Source: Maylandia zebra (taxonomy: Eukaryota; Chordata; Actinopteri; Cichliformes; Cichlidae). From it: a stretch of DNA of 64,000 nt. The notes beneath the pieces are model-generated. The model saw only the letters and a list, made by a program, of their open reading frames with translations, did no database searches and was not told where the DNA came from. Positions 38,447 through 51,901 of the stretch are shown here, in pieces. Made by a program: the position numbers and the translations under genes. The first letter of the stretch is position 1, and each line of letters opens with the position of its first letter. Location of the stretch: contig NC_135168.1 in assembly GCF_041146795.1 (NCBI RefSeq), forward strand, positions 40,602,870-40,666,869. The letters run 5' to 3'.

Positions 38447-38618
38447 AGTGCGAAAACGCACTAGCAAACTTTACAGCGGAAAAAACGGTGCGATAAAATT
38501 CAGTTTGAACGTGTTTCGAGTAGAATAGGTCTCAGCGCAAATTAGTATTGCTAGAAACGTCAAATATTCCGAGTGAAATAATATGATTGGATACAAAACC
38601 AGGGGTGCTTTTGTAACA

Positions 38619-41012
38619 ATGGAGTCGTCGGAAAGGTACGTGCTGCTCAGTCTTTTCCTGTTTTCGATCGTCAATCCACTGTCGGCCTCAGTGACTCATT
38701 ATTCGATACCAGAAGAAATGAAAGAAGGATCTGTCGTGGCTAATCTCGCCACCGATCTGACCCTGGATCTTAAAACACTGAATCAGAGGAAGATGCGTCT
38801 TGATATCATCGCGAACAAGAAATATCTGGATGTGAACAAAGAGACTGGTGAGCTGTATGTTGTTGAGAAGATCGACAGGGAACATATTTGCCCTTTTAAG
38901 TTATCAGCATCTTGCTATCTAAAATTAGAGGTTATACTAGAAAGCCCGTTACGAATATTTAATATCGAAATAGAAATCCTTGACATGAACGACAACGCCC
39001 CGCAATTTCGACGAAACGCCATACATTTGGATATATCTGAAGTTACAGCAAGAGGAGAGAGATTTTCTCTGAGTAATGCAGTCGATCCTGATGTTGGATC
39101 CAATTCAGTGAAAACGTACTATCTGAGTGAAAGTGAATATTTTAATATAGAAGTTCAGACCGGAAGAGATGGATCGAAGTTTGCAGAATTAATTCTAACA
39201 AAGACATTAGACCGAGAGCAGCAGCCTGTTCATAATTTGATACTCACAGCTGTAGATGGAGGAACACCTGCTCGTTCTGGCACTGCCAGTGTTATTGTTC
39301 ATGTTCTGGACACTAATGACAATCCACCTACGTTTGATAAAGACAATCTGAGTGTAAATTTAATGGAAAACTCTCCGATTGGAAGTCTTGTTGTTCATTT
39401 AAATGCAACAGACTTAGATGAAGGATCAAATTCTGATATAACATATTCATACAGTTTATATACATCAGAAAAAACACAGGAGACATTTAATCTGAATCCT
39501 GCCACTGGTGAAATTACAGTTAAGGGAGTGCTGAACTATGAAGATTTCAGGATTTATGATATGGAAGTTATAGCTGCTGATAAAGGAGCCACCAGTTTAA
39601 CAGGACAATGCACCATAAAGATTCTAGTTGAAGACATGAATGATAATCACCCAGAAATATCAATTAAATCATTTCAGAGTCCAGTGACTGAAAACATCGA
39701 GTTAGACACAGTGATAGCTGTAGTTAGTGTCAGTGATAAAGATTCAGGTGATAATGGAATAGTTGATCTTCATATTCCAGATAATATGCCTTTCAAACTG
39801 AGGGAGTCCTCTGATAACTATTATGAATTAGTAGTGTCGGAGCCATTAGACCGTGAGAAGGTGCCGGAATATGACATCACTTTCACTGTGACAGACAGAG
39901 GCTCTCCTCCTTTATCTGACAATGAAACTATGACTTTAGAGCTGCTGGATGTTAATGACAATGTCCCACAGTTCCCCCAGTCATTTTATACTATACGTGT
40001 CATGGAGAATAACGCACCTGGGGCCTTGCTCAGCTTACTCACTGCCTTTGACCCCGACCTCCATGAAAACCAGTATCTAGTTTATTTCATAATAGAGAAG
40101 GAGATAGCTAACACCTCCATGTCCATGCTGTTCTCCATCAATCCAGAGAACGGTAATCTTTACGCACTCAAAACCTTTGATTATGAGATTGAGAAGGAGT
40201 TTCTGTTCCACATCGAGGCCAGAGACTCTGGCTCTCCTCCTCTCAGCAGTAATGTGACCGTCCACGTCATTATTGTGGACCAGAACGACAATGCTCCCGT
40301 TATTGTGTCTCCGTGGCGTGCACACGGCTCTGTGGTGGAGGAAAAGATCCCCAGATCCACTGATAAAGGATCCCTGATTGCCAAGGTGATAGCGTTAGAT
40401 ACAGACTCTGTGCACAACTCTCGGATCACCTACCAGTTTCTACAGGTGACTGACGCCACCTTGTTCAGTCTGGACCAATACAACGGAGAGATCCGGACTA
40501 TGAGGATGTTCAGTTACAGAGATCCACGCCACCAGAGACTGGTTGTTGTTGCCAAGGACAATGGAGAGCCTGCTCTCTCTGCTACAGTCACCATCAAGCT
40601 GACCACAATGGAGACTGCTGTTAAAGCCTACTCTGACATGACTGAGGAGCCTCTGGAATATGACATCTTCTCAGACATCAACCTGTATTTGGTCATCGGT
40701 CTGGGCTCAGTGTCGTTTCTGCTGCTCATCACCATATTGGTCACCATCGTGATCAAGTGTCAGAAACCCAAGCCCAGCAAAGCAGCTCCTCCCTCCAGGA
40801 ACAGTGTGATCAGTGAGAGGAACTCCACCATCGCAGACTCCACTCTGGTCTCCAACGATGCCTACTGGTACAGTCTGTTTCTAGCAGAGACCAGGAAAGG
40901 AAAGCTGGTGGTTAGACAGCCTCTGCCAAAGGGCTCCAGGTACATTGTGTCCAGCATACCGAGAGGGACAGGACTGACAGACACTAGTGACTCAGCAGCT
41001 TCTACTCTACAG
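38619..41012 (+). CDS. Protocadherin variable exon V7
   Basis: 798 codons from AACAATGGAG at 38619 (MESSERYVLLSLFLFSIV). EC1 combines TLDLKTLNQ as in V3 with the cysteine loop CPFKLSASC as in V5. EC2 has SEVTARGERFSL and SKFAELILTKTLDRE. EC3 begins DKDNLSVNLMENSP. From there on the sequence is common, with a private GALLSLLTAF (Ser to Leu) in EC5. The membrane segment is about 689-712 and the tail is unchanged. The patchwork of V3-like and V5-like pieces within EC1 points to exchange between neighbours. The donor is CTACAG|GTAGGA, followed by the duplicated spacer also seen after V5. Confidence 0.93.
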
Positions 41013-41469
41013 GTAGGAAGTTAATGCATAGATATGGTATTTTATTTACACAATAACATATAAATATCAATTATTTTCATTATAATTTTTATTTCCCCCT
41101 CGACTTCATTTATTAAAACATTCTAGTAAATCATTCTAAAATCTCAGAAATTATCATGAGGTAGCATTTTCAGATGCATTACAAACATAATATTTTAAAT
41201 TATTCTCCTAATTTTTCTAAATGTATTATTATTATTATTATTATTATTGTATCAACTCGTGTTCATGCATAACTTAGTTTCAGTGATCACATAAACGTTC
41301 AAATCCTTGCTGGAGGCACCAGTGTCGCATCCATAAAGTAGTATACAACGAAGAAATTAATACCTTCAATAAATACGTTTTTTGATTCATGTCTTTTCAA
41401 TAGGGGTGAATAAGACTTTTCTTTTTAATATACATTTAATTTAATATTTGGTATTGATTGGTGGTAAAA

Positions 41470-41470
<1 letters not shown>

Positions 41471-41529
<59 letters not shown>
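41471..41529. repeat. (AC)n microsatellite
   Basis: About 29 AC units. The equivalent position in the V5-V6 spacer has only an A/C-rich non-repeat stretch. Confidence 0.97.
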
Positions 41530-41531
<2 letters not shown>

Positions 41532-41824
41532 AGTGACTCACTGCTTTATCTAACGGGTCTCCAACATGAATAATTAGAAAAACATAGAACACAGGAGAAT
41601 AAGTGGAAAAGCAAATAATCATAAATGAATTATATTTATAAATAATCTGCACATATTCAGTGACATGTCGTTTCCACTTTTACATTTTTTAAGCGAATGG
41701 ACGTAATAATTTGCACGCATAAACTGTGTATTAACTATGAATGTAATTTTCAAAATTACTAAATTTAAGCCCACTTAAAGGGAATAAACTAATTTAACCC
41801 GAGTGATCCCACCTCATTAGTTGT

Positions 41825-41943
<119 letters not shown>

Positions 41944-42043
41944 CGGTCCGCACTGCATACATACATGAAACAATTGTGAGTCGAAAATAATTTTTTGGCA
42001 TATCATGTTCAACGTAGTTAGGAAGATCTTGTAAAATCAAAGG

Positions 42044-42149
42044 GGTGGCGCTATTCTATAACTAAAAAGCCGACACACGGACGTCATGTAAGAACAGCGT
42101 GGTGGTCTGAGAAAAGCGATAAACAAGCGGACTGCTCCGTAGTGCTGAA
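42044..42149 (+). promoter_or_regulatory. V8 promoter: CGCT box, CRE-like box, RE1-like element
   Basis: GGTGGCGCT at 42044-42052, GACGTCAT at 42080-42087 (36 bp later) and CTGCTCCGTAGTGCTGAA at 42132-42149. It is a duplicate of the V6 promoter and is 271 bp from the ATG. Confidence 0.68.
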
Positions 42150-42314
42150 GGTCCCCTCCGTGGGGCGCTGGCATTATTTTGAGAAGGAAAAGGTCGATAT
42201 TGAAATGCATGTTTGCCTGTGATGAAAGACAGAATATCAAAACTGAATATTGCTGGAATAATACTTGATCGTTCGAAGAGCAATTAACTCACTTAAAGAC
42301 GGGTTTCCAGAACA

Positions 42315-44705
42315 ATGGGGTTCCATAAGAGGTATGTGCTGCTTGCTGTTATTTTCTCTTTTGTTCGATACACATCGGCCTCAGCGACTCATTATTCAAT
42401 ACCAGAAGAATTGAAAGAAGGATCCGTCGTGGCTAATCTCGCCACCGATCTCAGCCTGGATGTTAAAACACTGAATCAGAGGAAGATGCGTCTTGATATC
42501 ATCGCAAACAAGAAATATCTGGATGTGAACAAAGAGACTGGTGAGCTGTATGTTGTTGAAAAGATCGACAGGGAACATATTTGCAATACAAAGTCCTCAA
42601 TGTCTTGCTATCTAAGATTAGAGGTAATACTAGAAAATCCAGTACGAATATTTAACATGGAAGTTGAAATTCTTGACATGAACGACAACGCCCCGCAATT
42701 TCGAAGAGAGACTATACATTTAGACATAACTGAATCAACGCCTACAGGAGAAAGATTCTCCTTGAGCAATGCCGTTGATCCTGATGTGGGCAGTAATTCA
42801 GTGAAAACGTACCATTTAAGTGAAAGTGAACAATTTACAATTGAAGTTCAGACCGGAAGAGATGGATCAAAGTTTGCGGATTTGATATTAAAACAGACAT
42901 TAGATCGGGAGCAGCAGGCTGTTCATAATTTGATACTCACAGCTGTAGATGGAGGAACACCTGCTCGTTCTGGCACTGCAAGTGTTATTGTACGAGTTTT
43001 AGATACAAATGATAACGCACCCACCTTTGAAAAAGACAATCTGAGTGTTAAAATAATGGAAAACTCTCCGACAGGAAGTATTGTTGTTCATTTAAATGCA
43101 ACAGATTTAGATGAAGGATCAAATTCTGATATAACATATTCATACAGTTTATATACATCAGAAAAAGCACAGGAGACATTTAATCTGAATCCAGCCACTG
43201 GTGAAATTACAGTTAAGGGACTGCTGAACTATGAAGATTTCAGGATTTATGATATGGAAGTTATAGCTGCTGATAAAGGAGCCAGCAGTTTAACAGGACA
43301 ATGCACCATAAAGATTCTAGTTGAAGACATGAATGATAATCATCCAGAAATATCAATTAAATCATTTCAGAGTCCAGTGACTGAAAACATCGAGTTAGAC
43401 ACAGTGATAGCTGTAGTTAGTGTCAGTGATAAAGATTCAGGTGATAATGGAATAGTTGATCTTCATATTCCAGATAATATGCCTTTCAAACTGAGGGAGT
43501 CCTCTGATAACTATTATGAATTAGTAGTGTCGGAGCCATTAGACCGTGAGAAGGTGTCAGAATATGACATCACTTTCACTGTGACAGACAGAGGCTCTCC
43601 TCCTTTATCTGACAATGAAACTATGACTTTAGAGCTGCTGGATGTTAATGACAATGTCCCACAGTTCCCCCAGTCATTTTATACTATACGTGTCATGGAG
43701 AATAACGCACCTGGGGCCTTGCTCAGCTCACTTACTGCCTTTGACCCCGACCTCCATGAAAACCAGTATCTAGTTTATTTCATAATAGAGAAGGAGATAG
43801 CCAACACCTCAATGTCTATGCTGTTCTCCATCAATCCAGAGAACGGTAATCTTTATGCACTCAAAACCTTTGATTATGAGATTGAGAAGGAGTTTCTGTT
43901 CCACATCGAGGCCAGAGACTCTGGCTCTCCTCCTCTCAGCAGTAACGTGACCGTCCACATCATTATTGTGGACCAGAATGACAATGCTCCAGTTATTGTG
44001 TCTCCGTGGCGTGCACACGGCTCTGTGGTGGAGGAAAAGATCCCCAGATCCACTGATAAAGGCTCCCTGGTTGCCAAGGTGATAGCCTTAGACAATGACT
44101 CTGTGCACAACTCTCGGATCACCTACCAGTTTCTACAGGTGACTGACGCCACCTTGTTTAGTCTGGATCAATACAATGGAGAGATCCGGACTATGAGGAT
44201 GTTCAGTTACAGAGATCCACGCCACCAGAGACTTGTTGTTGTTGCCAAGGACAATGGAGAGCCTGCGCTCTCTGCTACAGTCACCATCAAGCTGACCACA
44301 ATGGAGACTGCTGTTAAAGCCTACTCTGACATGACTGAGGAGCCTCTGGAATATGACATCTTCTCAGACATCAACCTGTATTTGGTCATCGGTCTGGGCT
44401 CGGTGTCATTTCTGCTGCTCATCACTATATTGGTCACCATCGTGATCAAGTGTCAGAAACCCAAGCCCAGCAAAGCAGCTCCTCCCTCCAGGAACAGTGT
44501 GATCAGTGAGAGGAACTCCACCATCGCAGACTCCACTCTGGTCTCCAACGATGCCTACTGGTACAGTCTGTTTCTAGCAGAGACCAGGAAAGGAAAGCTG
44601 GTGGTTAGACAGCCTCTGCCAAAGGGCTCCAGGTACATTGTGTCCAGCATACCGAGAGGGACAGGACTGACAGACACTAGTGACTCAGCAGCTTCTACTC
44701 TGCAG
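42315..44705 (+). CDS. Protocadherin variable exon V8
   Basis: 797 codons from AACAATGGGG at 42315. The signal peptide and EC1 match V6 except for the cysteine loop CNTKSSMSC and a few residues (SATHYS for SVTHYS). EC2 is of the SEQFTIEVQTG type. EC3 has KGLLNYEDF where the others have KGVLNYEDF. EC4 has EKVSEYDIT, shared only with V9. EC6 has ALDNDSV where all others have ALDTDSV. The membrane segment is about 688-711 and the tail is standard. The donor is CTGCAG|GTGAGG, and the unspliced reading ends VRHFFESP. The downstream spacer is not shared with V6, so the duplicated unit ended within or just after this exon. Confidence 0.93.
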
Positions 44706-45277
44706 GTGAGGCACTTTTTTGAGTCACCCTGATTGGGTATAATATCATTCAGAAAATGTTCATTTTATAACCCAGTACTGGATTAAATAGCTTTATTCCC
44801 AAGCATTAATTTAGAAATGGTCCCTTTGTTTGAGATGCAAATTTTATTAAATGTCATCCTTATTATTCACACTCATGGTCTTTTATATGCAGCACAGTTC
44901 AGTGATGTCCTATCCTAAAATCTTTATTCGACATTTAGTTCAATGTAGTTATCTAAAGCAAACTGATGAAACATACTATTTTAGGTGAAACAAACGTTTT
45001 CCCTTTTTGCAGTTTATATAAAATATTTTGGAAATAAAAAGAGACGTTTTACAGAAAATGATATGAATATACTTATTCTATGTCGTGCAGCGACCCATTC
45101 AAGTGAAAATAAAAAAAGTAAAATACTCCCATGAAAACGCATCTTCCACATCAGCCGTGTAAATCATTACGAATAAACTTCCTAAGCATTTCTTAGTGTT
45201 TAAGTTTAATCTTGGGGCAAATTAGTAAATTATTTTTGCATTAAAAAATATTGTGTGATGGCCATTTTATTTCAGGC
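44706..45277. other. V8-V9 spacer
   Basis: AT-rich spacer with no recognisable gene, repeat array or RNA. It precedes the V9 promoter box. Confidence 0.6.
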
Positions 45278-45390
45278 AGAGGCGCTGTTTCCCAATCTAA
45301 CTTACGGGACAATAGTGACATCTCGATCGCCACCCCAGTAAAATTTTAGATAAGAGGAAGAGAACGGAAAACGAGCAGCTCCTGGTGAAT
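45278..45390 (+). promoter_or_regulatory. V9 promoter: CGCT box, CRE-like box, degenerate RE1-like
   Basis: AGAGGCGCT at 45278-45286 is followed by GTTT. GTGACATC starts 37 bp later at 45315. GCAGCTCCTGGTGAA at about 45375 looks like a decayed version of the RE1-like element of V6-V8 with bases missing. It is 235 bp from the ATG. Confidence 0.5.
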
Positions 45391-45512
45391 TTGGATTTCA
45401 AGGATTTCCAGACACTGTACTTGCATTTTCGGGGGAGATTTAACTGACGCCTACCTCTTCTTTAAAGCCCACTTGTTTTAAATTGCTTAAGAAAAGAAAG
45501 GTCGTAGTAAGA

Positions 45513-47915
45513 ATGAAGGGATTTGTCTGCTTTGGACACTGGAGAAGGTATGTGCTGATATTCATTCTCCTCGCTTCCAATATAAAGTGCACTGCAGCTG
45601 TGACACACTACTCTGTTCCCGAGGAACTGGAAGAAGGCTCTGTTGTAGCAAATCTAGCCGGGGATTTGGGAATAGATGTGAAGACACTGGTCGAACGGAA
45701 AATGCGTCTAGAGATCATTGCAAATAGAAAATATCTGGACGTGAACAAAGAAACAGGGGAGCTGTACATTGTTGAACGAATTGACAGAGAATCTCTCTGT
45801 CCCGCTAAGACGTCATGTTATCTGAAAATGGAGGCAATAATCGAAAATCCCAAAAGAATTTTTTACATAGAATTGGAGATAATGGACATAAACGATAACG
45901 CGCCCCACTTCAGAAGAGACACCATAGATTTAGACATTTCAGAAGGGACAGAGGCTGGAGAGCGTTTTTCAGTGAGCAACGCAGTTGATCCAGATGTTGG
46001 ATCGAACTCCGTAAAAGCCTACCACTTGAGTGAGAGTGATTATTTCACTATCGAAATTCAAACAGGAAGAGATGGATCAAAATTTGCTGATTTGATCCTT
46101 ACAAAAAAACTAAATCGAGAAGAACGCGCTGCTCATAATTTAATTCTTACGGCCGTAGATGGCGGTATACCGCCTAGTTCAGGAACTGCTACTGTTTTTG
46201 TTCACGTTTTAGATACAAATGACAACGCCCCTAAATTTGAAGAAGACAGTTATCAGGTTAGTGTACTGGAGAATTCTCCAGTTGGAAGTATTGTTATTCA
46301 TCTTAATGCGACAGATTTAGATGAAGGCTTAAATTCAGAAATAGTATATTCATATAGTCTGTATACATCGGAAAAAACACAGGAAACCTTTAATCTAAAC
46401 CCTACGACAGGTGAGATCACTGTAAAGGGGGTGTTAAATTATGAAGATTTCAGGATTTATGATATGGAAGTTATAGCAACCGATAAAGGGGTTGGTGCAT
46501 TATCAGGCCAATGTAAAATTAAGATTATTGTAGAAGACATGAATGATAATCATCCACAAATTTCTATCAAGTCTTTTCAAACTCCAGTCACTGAAAACAT
46601 TGAATTGGACACAGTGATAGCTGTAGTTAGTGTCAGTGATAAAGATTCAGGTGATAATGGAATAGTTGATCTTCATATTCCAGATAATATGCCTTTCAAA
46701 CTAAGGGAGTCCTCTGATAACTATTATGAATTACTAGTGTCGGAGCCTTTAGACCGTGAGAAGGTGTCAGAATATGACATCACTTTCACTGTGACAGACA
46801 GAGGCTCTCCTGCTTTATCTGACAATGAAACTATGACTTTAGAGCTGCTGGATGTTAATGACAATGTCCCACAGTTCCCCCAGTCGTTTTATACTATACG
46901 TGTCATGGAGAATAACGCACCTGGGGCCTTGCTCAGCTCACTCACTGCCTTTGACCCCGACCTCCATGAAAACCAGTATCTAGTTTATTTCATAATAGAG
47001 AAGGAGATAGCCAACACATCCATGTCTATGCTGTTCTCCATCAATCCAGAGAACGGTAATCTTTATGCACTCAAAACCTTTGATTATGAGATTGAGAAGG
47101 AGTTTCTGTTCCACATCGAGGCCAGAGACTCTGGATCTCCTCCTCTCAGCAGTAACGTGACCGTCCACATCATTATCGTGGACCAGAATGACAATGCTCC
47201 TGTTATTGTGTCACCGTGGCGTGCACACGGCTCTGTGGTAGAGGAAAAGATCCCCAGATCCACTGATAAAGGATCCCTGATTGCCAAGGTGATAGCGTTA
47301 GATACAGACTCTGTGCACAACTCTCGGATCACCTACCAGTTTCTACAGGTGACTGACGCCACCTTGTTTAGTCTGGACCAATACAATGGAGAGATCCGGA
47401 CTATGAGGATGTTCAGTTACAGAGATCCACGCCACCAGAGACTTGTTGTTGTAGCCAAGGACAACGGAGAGCCTGCTCTCTCTGCTACAGTCACCATCAA
47501 GCTGACCACAATGGAGACTGCTGTTAAAGCCTACTCTGACATGACTGAGGAGCCTCTGGAATATGACATCTTCTCAGACATCAACCTGTATTTGGTCATC
47601 GGTCTGGGCTCGGTGTCATTTCTGCTGCTCATCACTATATTGGTCACCATCGTGATCAAGTGTCAGAAACCCAAGCCCAGCAAAGCAGCTCCTCCCTCCA
47701 GGAACAGTGTGATCAGTGAGAGGAACTCCACCATCGCAGACTCCACTCTGGTCTCCAACGATGCCTACTGGTACAGTCTGTTTCTAGCAGAGACCAGGAA
47801 AGGAAAGCTGGTGGTTAGACAACCTCTGCCAAAGGGCTCCAGGTACATTGTGTCCAGCATACCGAGAGGGACAGGACTGACAGACACTAGTGACTCAGCA
47901 GCTTCTACTCTACAG
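45513..47915 (+). CDS. Protocadherin variable exon V9
   Basis: 801 codons. The ATG at 45513 precedes MKGFVCFGHWRRYVLIFILL, a signal peptide with a longer N-region than V2-V8. EC1 has C-x5-C (CPAKTSC). EC1-EC3 are diverged from both the V2-V8 and V10-V12 groups (DVKTLVERKMRLE, YQVSVLENSPVGS). The EC2 calcium motif reads LNREE instead of LDRE, an Asp to Asn change at a normally acidic calcium ligand. From about 46609 in EC4 the sequence switches to the common version, with private PALSDNE and, with V8, EKVSEYD. The membrane segment is about 692-715 and the tail is standard. The donor is CTACAG|GTATGG in phase 0. Confidence 0.93.
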
Positions 47916-48265
47916 GTATGGAGAAGCAACGAGTGAAATTTTTACACTTACCAGTTCTATGGTTTTACTGCTGTTTCTCTGCTTAATCAACACCGTTAAC
48001 ACTGTGTATCCATTATTTTTTAAAACCACTCAACCAAATACCAATAAGAAAACAAATTATGTGTTTATTAATCAAATTAATTATCTTGCTGTGCTTTTGT
48101 TGGCATCTAGTAACTGCAGTTGAATGCTACAAACGATCTATATTTTAGGTAAATTAGGAGGACAGCTGTAGGAGCAACGACACTAATAACTATAACAACT
48201 ACATTTGTAAAGCATATCAGCGTTATACTTTCGAAGTCGGTTAATTCAAGTGAGAGATAACACAA
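47916..48265. other. V9-V10 spacer
   Basis: Short AT-rich spacer. A frame running out of V9 continues to about 48123 but shows no protein-like features. No gene was recognised. Confidence 0.6.
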
Positions 48266-48312
48266 CGCGTCGCTCTTTACCACAAAAAAAAAATCAGGTC
48301 CACGTGACGTCA
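48266..48312 (+). promoter_or_regulatory. V10 promoter: CGCT box and full CRE
   Basis: CGCGTCGCT at 48266-48274 and a palindromic TGACGTCA at 48305-48312, inside CACGTGACGTCAC, which also contains an E-box CACGTG. The spacing is 39 bp. No RE1-like element was found. It is 231 bp from the ATG. Confidence 0.6.
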
Positions 48313-48496
48313 CCATCCAGATAACTGAGGAAAGTAACAGAACCTCCATTTTTACATGGTTCTTTCTTCTAGCAGCCCGAGGTCATAGTATATAACCTCT
48401 TTGTTGATATTCATAGAGGTGTGCTTTCTTGGAACCGAGACATCGATTTTGCCCATCCAGAGGCGTTTTATTTGTGAACGAGACGAACTAATAATC

Positions 48497-50902
48497 ATGG
48501 ATTTTAAATTATGTCATCGCTCTGGGGTGAGGTACGTGTCGATGCTCATTTTTTTCTGTGTGGCCGTCTCCGTTATATCTGCTGTTACACACTACTCAAT
48601 CCCCGAAGAGATGGAACAAGGTTCCGTGGTCGCTAATCTAGCATTGGATTTGGGTCTGGACGCAAAATCACTGGGTAGACGCAACATGAGACTGGATGTC
48701 ATCGCCAATAAGCGATATCTTGAAATCAATAAAGACACAGGAGAGTTATTTGTTTCTGAAAAGATTGACCGCGAATACATATGTAACAGCAAGAATCCAT
48801 CGTGTTTTCTTAAAATGGATGTGACGATCGAAAATCCAATTCGTCTGTTCAACATTGAGGTTGAAATAATGGACATCAATGACAATGCGCCTTTTTTTCG
48901 TAGAGACACGATGCATTTAGATATATCCGAATCGACCTCGCCAGGGGAGCGCTTTTCCCTACCTAATGCTGTGGATCCCGATTTTGGTTCAAATTCAGTA
49001 AAAAATTACCATCTTAGTAAAAATCAACACTTTGCGCTTGAAATTCAGACCGGGAGAGATGGTTCAAAGTTTGCAGACCTGATTGTGAAAACATCTTTAG
49101 ACAGGGAGAAGCAGGCTGTTCATAATCTAATACTCACTGCTGTGGACGGTGGAGTCCCCACCCGCACAGGTACAGCCAGCATCATTGTTCGAGTGCTTGA
49201 TGTCAACGACAACGCCCCTTCTTTTGAAAAAGAAAAATATGTCGTAGATGTGATGGAAAACTCTCCAGTTGGCAGTCTAGTAATTAAACTTAATGCCACT
49301 GATTTAGATGAAGGATCCAATTCTGAGATTGTTTATTCATACAGTTTGTATACATCAGAAAGGACCCAAAATATGTTTAACCTCAATCCAGAAAATGGTG
49401 AGATCAGAGTCAAAGAGATGATAAATTATGAAGATTTAAAACTTTATGAAATGGAAATTATAGCCAGTGATAAGGGACCTAACTCAGTATCTGGACAGTG
49501 TAAACTTACAATACAGGTGACAGATATGAATGATAATCACCCAGAAATATCAATTAAATCATTTCAGAGTCCAATAAAAGAAGACACACCCACAGACACA
49601 GTGATAGCTGTAGTTAGTGTCAGTGATAAAGATTCAGGTGATAATGGAATAGTTGATCTTCATATTCCAGATAATATGCCTTTCAAACTGAGGGAGTCCT
49701 CTGATAACTATTTTGAATTAGTAGTGTCGGAGCCATTAGACCGTGAGAAGGTGCCGGAATATGACATCACTTTCACTGTGACAGACAGAGGCTCTCCTCC
49801 TTTATCTGACAATGAAACTATGACTTTAGAGCTGCTGGATGTTAATGATAATGTCCCACAGTTCCCCCAGTCATTTTATACTATACGTGTCATGGAGAAT
49901 AATGCACCTGGGGCCTTGCTCAGCTCACTCACTGCCTTTGACCCCGACCTCCATGAAAACCAGTATCTAGTTTATTTCATAATAGAGAAGGAGATAGCTA
50001 ACACCTCCATGTCTATGCTGTTCTCCATCAATCCAGAGAACGGTAATCTTTACGCACTCAAAACCTTTGATTATGAGATTGAGAAGGAGTTTCTGTTCCA
50101 CATCGAGGCCAGAGACTCTGGATCTCCTCCTCTCAGCAGTAACGTGACCGTCCACATCATTATTGTGGACCAGAACGACAATGCTCCTGTTATTGTGTCA
50201 CCGTGGCGTGCACACGGCTCTGTGGTGGAGGAAAAGATCCCCAGATCCACTGATAAAGGATCCCTGATTGCCAAGGTGATAGCCTTAGATACAGACTCTG
50301 TGCACAACTCTCGGATCACCTACCAGTTTCTACAGGTGACTGACGCCACCTTGTTCAGTCTGGACCAATACAATGGAGAGATCCGGACTATGAGGATGTT
50401 CAGTTACAGAGATCCACGCCACCAGAGACTTGTTGTTGTTGCCAAGGACAATGGAGAGCCTGCTCTCTCTGCTACAGTCACCATCAGCCTGACCACAATG
50501 GAGACTGCTGTTAAAGCCTACTCTGACATGACTGAGGAGCCTCTGGAATATGACATCTTCTCAGACATCAACCTGTATTTGGTCATCGGTCTGGGCTCGG
50601 TGTCATTTCTGCTGCTCATCACCATATTGGTCACCATCGTGATCAAGTGTCAGAAACCCAAGCCCAGCAAAGCAGCTCCTCCCTCCAGGAACAGTGTGAT
50701 CAGTGAGAGGAACTCCACCATCGCAGACTCCACTCTGGTCTCCAACGATGCCTACTGGTACAGTCTGTTTCTAGCAGAGACCAGGAAAGGAAAGCTGGTG
50801 GTTAGACAACCTCTGCCAAAGGGCTCCAGGTACATTGTGTCCAGCATACCGAGAGGGACAGGACTGACAGACACTAGTGACTCAGCAGCTTCTACTCTGC
50901 AG
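48497..50902 (+). CDS. Protocadherin variable exon V10
   Basis: 802 codons from ATCATGGATT at 48497. The signal sequence includes YVSMLIFFCVAVSVI. EC1 has C-x6-C (CNSKNPSC) and distinctive residues (DAKSLGRRNMRLD). EC2 has TSPGERFSLPNAVDPDFGS. From the end of EC2 ([19 protein letters not shown], about 49190) EC3 and the start of EC4 match V11/V12 (IKEDTPTDTV). EC4 then merges into the sequence common to all. It carries private changes DNYFELVV in EC4 and TISLTTM (Lys to Ser) at the end of EC6. The membrane segment is about 693-716 and the tail is standard. The donor is CTGCAG|GTATGA, and an unspliced frame stops after one codon. Confidence 0.93.
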
Positions 50903-51671
50903 GTATGATAAAAAAAAAGTCACTTAAAGACACCTTCAGCACATATATATATAAATCTTTTGTTGCACTTTTATGAAATATAGGCATAAAGGAACATGTT
51001 GAACAGAAAATTTCAGAATTTTTTTTCTTTTTCTAAAACTTTGAAATGTTAAAACCCCAGTTATGTCTCCCTTTTAGCACCCAAAGGTGCATCTATTGTG
51101 TATAGAAAAACTTCCAAAACTTACAGCTTCAAATTTTAGAAATTTGCACTGAGACATACTGTCTTCATTCTGATTCTGGTCAAAGCTGTCATTTAGATAT
51201 ACGTTGAGCATTATCAAATTTATTTTTATTAAGAGTTGATATTTATAACCTTCACATTTTTTGGATAATACTTAAATATGGATGGATAATAATAATTTCT
51301 CGAAATTTAACTAAATGAATTCCAGAGGCCCATCACTTACACCAGAAAGTCATATTAAATTGTTTGGATTGCATTTTTCAGAAGTCGCTGATTGAAAGCC
51401 TAATGCAGAGTCATTTGTTGTGTCTTTATGTTTTACATGATGCAATTTAGCCTATGTTTAAATAAAATTATATATCATTATAAGAAACACGAAGAATAAA
51501 AACTACAATGAGAAAACAGAATAAACAGGAAGTATATTTGGAGTATGAAATTCAAATCTTAAAGCAGGCAAAAATATAATTGAAGTATTTCATAACATTA
51601 TTGTTTTTTGTTTTTAATAAAAAATAAAGTTCTAGTTTGTTACGACTCGGAAAAATTCTCTAAATACTGTT
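50903..51671. other. V10-V11 spacer
   Basis: AT-rich spacer with no recognisable gene or repeat array. Confidence 0.6.
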
Positions 51672-51714
51672 GATGGCGCTGCTCTTCAGTAAAACCTAAT
51701 CTCATGTGACGTCA
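51672..51714 (+). promoter_or_regulatory. V11 promoter: CGCT box and full CRE
   Basis: GATGGCGCT at 51672-51680 and TGACGTCA at 51707-51714, 35 bp later. No RE1-like element. It is 230 bp upstream of the ATG. Confidence 0.6.
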
Positions 51715-51901
51715 TAATTCTCACGATACTTCATTGTAGGCGTTGTATATGGCATATTTACACCAGGCTCGGAAGACAGCGGCATAAAGATATTTTCTCC
51801 AGAAATTACCGTATTGCCTTTCGTCAGAGATTTGAGGATTGCTTCACCTTGTCTGAACATAGAAGAAATTAAAAGATTTTAAATACGCATTCTTTTCCTC
51901 A

